In this document: in pieces, positions 59,651 through 64,000 of the stretch
Numbering within the stretch: the stretch's first letter is position 1
Layout: each line of letters begins with the position of its first letter
Origin: Ophioderma brevispina
Lineage: Eukaryota > Echinodermata > Ophiuroidea > Amphilepidida > Ophiodermatidae
Length of the DNA stretch: 64,000 nt
Direction: 5' to 3'
Assembly: GCA_023653785.1 (NCBI GenBank)
Contig: JAMKCH010058368.1
Coordinates: 110,906 to 174,905 of the forward strand
Notes under the pieces: model-generated
Seen by the model: the letters and a program-made list of their open reading frames with translations, nothing else
What the model was told of the DNA's origin: nothing
Database searches by the model: none
Made by a program: the position numbers and the translations under genes

Positions 59651-61065
59651 CGGACACAAAAGCCAAGATCAACAATGCAACATCGTATTTACGCGGTGCG
59701 TAAAATATGTCGCCCGCCGAATGTCGGCGATTACAACAGGCACTAAATCACTTCAACACCCCACCCTCCCCACACTCCACCCCATACCCCGACACCCTGC
59801 AAAACCCCACCCCCTCCCCAACACCCCTTAACACTCCATTACAACACCCCACCACCCGTCCCCCTCCCCAACCCCCACAACTCCCCCACACCCCTCCACC
59901 CACCCGTCTGCACCCCACCCCACAATCCCAACCCCTCCTTACCACCCTCTCAACACCCCAAATCCCCGCAACACCCCACCCCACCCCACTACTTCCATAA
60001 CCAAAAACGCTTCCCCCTTCCACAATACCCCGCAACACTCCACAATACCCGCAACACTCACTTCCCTTCACCACACGCCTAACCCCTCCCCAACACCTTC
60101 CCCAACACTTCAAACCCCCCTCCCAGACCCGCAACACCCCTCTCATAACACATGCAACATAACCCTACCCCCTCCCCAACACACTGCAACACAACACCCC
60201 CTCGCCAACCGCGCTGGCCACACCCCATCCTCTCCCAACACTCCTGCCACAACACCCCACCGCCTCCACAAAACCCCTGCAATACCTAACCCCTCCTCAA
60301 CACCCCCACCCCTCCCCCTTTGGCATAGTAGTCTCATGTAGCGAAGTTATTTTGCCCCTATCCGCCGTACCGTTCACGAGATAAAGTTATTACGCATATT
60401 TACTTATCTTCATTTGCATCCTAAGCTGCAATATCACGCCCCAACAGCCCCACCCCTCCACCCCCCCTCCCCTCCCCTATGGCATAGTAGTAGTCTCATG
60501 TAGTCGAAGGAATTTTGCCTATCCGACTTACCATTTCAGAGATACACCAATTAACTCATTTGTGATATTTAATTAGCTCATTTGCAATACCTAAGCCGCA
60601 CCATATCACAAACTTCCAATTGCAAAAAGATGTTGGCCCATGATAGGCTTTCATGCCGTGCAGGAATTTTGCGTATCCATTTACAGTGGTCAAAAATATG
60701 CAAAATTACTGTGTTTTTGCATAATTACTTAGCTCATTTGCATACTCAATGGTGCCCAAAATACGCCCAAAATCTATCGGGTCGAGAACCTCGTCACCCG
60801 CTTCCGTCCACCAAGTACATCATTATACGCTTAAATACGGAACTCCAGAAACTTGTAACACAGGCCCTTGCAGGTTAATTTCGATAAATATTTATCGCAA
60901 TTTTAGATACTTAATAACTCAACCCGCTTCTTTCCACCAAGACAACATTGTTGCCCTTACGAACTCAGAAAAATAATTTTTATCACGGGACGACGGACTA
61001 CAGAACGGACGCTGCTCAGTTTTTAGAGTCCCCGTTCCGAACTCGTTCGGCGGTGACCATAATGG
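59651..61065. repeat. C-rich and tandem-repeat block inside the LINE
   Basis: Three parts. 59750-60320: CAACACCCC / CCCCAC-rich strand of about 570 bp, almost free of G. 60322-60750: three diverged ~150-bp units with CATAGTAGTCTCATGTAG, TTTTGC-CTATCC, GAGATA and TTAGCTCATTTGCAT. 60797-60972: two units with CACCCGCTTCCGTCCACCAAG-like starts, 122 bp apart. None encodes LINE protein; LINE sequence resumes on both sides. Frames up to 132 codons on the G-rich strand are composition artefacts. Confidence 0.75.
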
Positions 61066-61068
61066 TCT

Positions 61069-61690
61069 TAAATACTCTTTTCAGTAATTCGTTTATAGTC
61101 CATTAATCAGTTGAGTGAGCTGTGACTGGTTAGAAATATTAGATACCTTTTACTGGAGACAATTTACACAATATCAAGATTAAAGTCACCTATCATAATA
61201 ATATCATCATCATAACAGAAGCACAATTTTGAAACATGTAATCATTTTGTCAACATAGTCACTGTAAAGCATCAGGAACACGATAGACAAGTGGCCTAGA
61301 ATATTGGTGTTTGGTTTTGGCAATTGATTTCATCCACAACTCACCACCTATTCATGGAGATTATGATTTCTTTGAATTAATACACTCCTTAATATAACAG
61401 GCAATGCCACCATGATTTGGTATTTTCTATCATTCTACATAAATGTAATCATCCAATTTTAAGTTCACTGTCATCAATATCCTATCACTGGAAAGCAAGT
61501 TTCAGTATAATCAAACAGAACATCAATATCGTTGCTGTGAAGAAAGATACTTACATAATCCACTTTGTTCCTTAAGCTACGAATATTGAGGGTGTGTGGG
61601 AACAAACTTGCCATTTTGATGCTAGACACTATATTGGCATGTGTCAACGCCCTATTCCTGCTGTGGCTAATATTGATGGTTCACCACTAA
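61069..61690 (-). mobile_element. CR1/L2-like LINE: AP-endonuclease domain (first half)
   Basis: Read on the - strand: MASLFPHTLNIRSLRNKVDY, continuing VSIFLHSNDIDVL and a decayed TETCF (about 61620-61490), GGIACYI-like sequence near 61400, then IIMIGDFNLDIV at 61202-61167, the GDFN(x)D catalytic box of APE-type retrotransposon endonucleases, then SQLTQLI. The frame is then lost at the foreign block that starts near 61065. Together with 57171-59650 this is one element of about 3.1 kb of LINE sequence. Confidence 0.85.
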
Positions 61691-61866
61691 AACGTAGTTT
61701 TTTTATCTGTACTTTAGAAAGAACTGGATTTGAAAGCTGAAATGTTCAGGACACAATGCGAAAATATGGCCTTCACCTGATTCAATTGATACTACTTTTT
61801 CCGCTTAATCAGCTAGGGTCCCAAAAGCGATCGGAAGCAAACCACCTATATCATAAAACCTATAGT
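61691..61866. other. LINE 5' flank, unassigned
   Basis: Possibly the upstream part of the LINE (residues NALTHANIVS-like upstream of the EN start). No ORF1 motif was recognised. Confidence 0.3.
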
Positions 61867-61867
61867 T

Positions 61868-62070
61868 ATCAACTACACTTACCAACTTATATTGTAACAC
61901 TTACCACTTATATGTAACACTTAACAACTAATGTAACACTTCCCCAACTTATTTGTAACACCTTACCAACTATATTGTAACACTTACAACTTATATTGTC
62001 AACACTTACCAACTTATATTGTAACACTTACCAACTTATATTTTAACACTTACCAACTTATATTGTAACG
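61868..62070 (+). repeat. 22-bp minisatellite, ~9 copies
   Basis: Unit CTTACCAACTTATATTGTAACA, with indels in the middle copies (CTTAACAACTAATGTAACA, CTTCCCCAACTTATTTGTAACA). The last three copies are nearly exact. Confidence 0.9.
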
Positions 62071-62180
62071 TATACTTTTAACTTTAATCAACTACATTGA
62101 ATTCAATCTTACACATGGGAATATTACAATTTACAAACAGCATCATGTGAAATATTAAAACAATTGGTCCCCATGCATGG

Positions 62181-62310
62181 ATAATATCGGGCATATGTCT
62201 TACAATTCTTGATCTTACCCCTAGCCGCAGGGGGTCCCTTTAGTCCCCCTCTTACTACAGGCAGGGATAACATCGGGCCTATTCCTTACCCGAACACCCA
62301 CGGGGGGGGG
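62181..62310 (-). repeat. diverged copy of the GC-rich block pair
   Basis: 62239-62305 contains TTAGTCCCCCTCTTACTACA, GGCAGGGATAACATCGGGCC, TATTCCTTACCCGAACACCC and a 12-nt G run, matching the units at 35574-35705. The preceding 62181-62235 is a shorter, more decayed unit (ATCGGGCATATGTCTTACAA). Confidence 0.55.
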
Positions 62311-63591
62311 GGGGCCTTTCATGAAGGCCCATAGTAACACCATGTGATGTTACCCTAACCATCTACATCCTTAGTCCCCTCCCAGATATAGCCCTGTTTA
62401 TTCATAAAACTTATACCACAACTTTAATATACGGCTGAGGCCTCAATATGTCTCGACTCATCAAATTCAACTTTGGAACAAGCTGGAAAAAATTGTGGAT
62501 AGAGAGAGGCAGGTTCCATTTCCTATATTCTTATCAATTTCACTCACATTTTTCTCACTTGTAAATACTCTTGTTGGAGCAAAATCCTCAGGAGTAAAAT
62601 TTCAATTCTGAAGAGTGAACCTGATGAAATTGAATGTTTACTGAAAGACAAGCTAGAGTCACTTCAACTCTTATAGCATTTTTCAAAGAATGCAGTGCAA
62701 AGGGTTCAAATTGAGTGGAATTGCTGGTAAAATAAAGTATACTTTATACTTAATCTTTATACTTGAAACCACCATCAAAAATTCCAACAAGGATTTTGTT
62801 TTGTAACCCAGGGGCCACTTGTATTCAAGTGGATATATGCGTTTCACACTAACATGGACTTTTACAAAATGCAAAACCCTATTTCCGACTAAAACTTACC
62901 TAAACAAGTATTTTTGTCTGTTTTTGCTATGTTAACAAGTTTTTTTGTCAGTTTTTGCTACGCGAAACAACTACCATGCACTGTGTCCTTAATATACCCT
63001 TTAATTACGGAACCTTGCTTTGCTTTATTCTGATTTACAATATTTTTGATGATTTTATCTCTGCTTAATATGAGTAGTATTACCTACCCTAAACACATAA
63101 CATCAGAATTTCATGGTTAAGAGAAACTACCTTTTTTTCCAATTTAGCATGTTTTACACCCTAATCAATACGCGTGTGGTCGTACATCGCCTGTTTGGAA
63201 AAGGGACCCTTTTTTCTTGTTCCCGCATCATACCACCTTTGAATACATTGGCCCCACCCCCGCCCGGGGATTTTTCACAACTTTCCCTTTATATTCTTTT
63301 CTCTTTAGATAAAACCTTGTCAGATCTAAGACCGTATACCCTGCAATTGTCTCGTGGGAGCACTGCTGTAACATTTGGCCTTGCCTATAAAGATACACAA
63401 AAACTACTACGGTAATTACACTGGACATGGCCGAGAGCTTTGGGGATGACATAAATTAAATACACATCACGTTTAAAAGTATTTTATCTAAATTTCGAAA
63501 TTCATGTCTATGTTTATTGAAATATAAGCATCTACAAATCACCTTTGTGGTAGGGGCATCTATTGTGGTGTCTTAATCTATATGAAATCAC
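62311..63591. other. no recognised gene
   Basis: Frames up to 100 codons (63113-63415, +) have no recognised motif. 62900-62970 has a short direct repeat of GTTTTTGCTA with TTTGTC(T/A)GTTTTTGC. Confidence 0.35.
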
Positions 63592-63850
63592 TTCGTTCGT
63601 TTGTGCGTGCAGTCCAAAAATCACATTGGAAGATCCGTCATTTAACAGCTGATAGTTTCATCAACCGGGTTGATCAGGCCTGAATTCCTCTTGGGGACTT
63701 GTAGACCTCACAATCAGTCTAATGATGTGGCTAATGGTTTGTGTCCTCTCCACAATCGAAGTTTGGTGAAAGTTCTACTCCGATCTCTTTGTGAAGGAGT
63801 TCTTTGTACGACCACGCCCGCTCTGATCTGTTGAGTTGACCCATGCTTTC
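63592..63850 (-). mobile_element. 3' fragment of the Jockey-like LINE family
   Basis: About 260 bp parallel to 29338-29640: TTCGTTYGTGCGTGCAGTCC, AATTCCTCTTGGGGACT, ATGATGTGGCTAAT and CTCCGATC..TTGTGA occur in the same order with scattered indels. Only the C-terminal coding end and 3' UTR are present, i.e. a 5'-truncated copy. Same strand as the larger copy. Confidence 0.8.
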
Positions 63851-64000
63851 GTCAAGCTCACAGAAATATGGATGACTTGAAATCTCTCATTGCACCTTTA
63901 AACAAGTTCAATTCTAGCTATCCTTAGTCCTGATGCTCATGACTAGATAGTCTTTAACGTTTTTATGGCTGCTGTTATCATAGACTATTTAGTCATTACG
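63851..64000. other. no recognised feature at window end
   Basis: Short AT-rich sequence; the phrase GAAATCTCTCATTGCACCTTTAA resembles the DR1-family consensus. Confidence 0.3.

Noticed and set aside
59748..60146. Gly/Val/Cys-rich 132-codon frame and neighbours
   Set aside because: Composition artefact of the C-rich tract; no motif, and overlapping frames are open for the same reason.
63113..63415. 100-codon + strand frame
   Set aside because: No recognised motif and the opposite strand is open over part of it as well; no splice or promoter support.

Overview
The window is eukaryotic nuclear DNA and looks like repeat-dense, AT-rich, non-coding sequence of a marine invertebrate. The grounds are decayed non-LTR retrotransposons with EN-RT architecture, tRNA-headed SINEs, many fold-back/MITE-like elements, long (CA)n and (CATA)n microsatellites, and no operons or long non-repetitive reading frames. 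An echinoderm or other invertebrate deuterostome is my best guess from the repeat style; this is inference, not proof. I recognise no intact host protein-coding gene, no rRNA and no functional tRNA gene.

Layout. 0-27 kb is an AT-rich field of short fold-back elements (4.9, 7.3, 10.3, 12.5, 13.1, 14.4, 15.9, 20.1, 20.6 and 23.2 kb), a dispersed repeat present in opposite orientations at 4.05 and 11.0 kb, a scattered CTATCTAC-N-GTAGATAR palindrome, a short interstitial telomere-like tract (14.0 kb) and microsatellites (4.4, 10.1, 21.2, 24.7 kb). 27-32.4 kb is a retrotransposon cluster: a tRNA-derived SINE, a three-copy minisatellite, a 5'-truncated CR1/L2-like LINE on the + strand (27.82-29.34 kb), and, tail to tail with it, a decayed full-domain Jockey-like LINE on the - strand (29.34-32.40 kb). 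Just beyond lie a candidate - strand exon and a small + strand frame, the only non-repeat coding candidates. 33-55 kb holds two long direct duplications that both involve a poly(A) tract (35.27-36.59 and 47.27-48.09 kb), a repeat family carrying a perfect nuclear-receptor DR1 sequence, a 33-nt G run, a 1.15-kb polypyrimidine block, a SINE flanked by a 27-bp target-site duplication, and degenerate minisatellites. 57.2-61.7 kb is a second CR1/L2-like LINE on the - strand, split between its endonuclease and RT halves by about 1.4 kb of unrelated C-rich and tandem-repeat DNA. The end of the window has a 22-bp minisatellite, another copy of a conserved GC-rich block, and a second 3' fragment of the 29-32 kb LINE family.

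Nothing here forms a coherent multi-gene system. The more unusual signals are structural: the split LINE, the two poly(A)-associated duplications, the conserved GC-rich block in tandem pairs, the DR1-bearing repeat and the dispersed palindrome. Coordinates of decayed repeats are approximate (about +/-10-50 bp), and all family names rest on motif recognition by eye.
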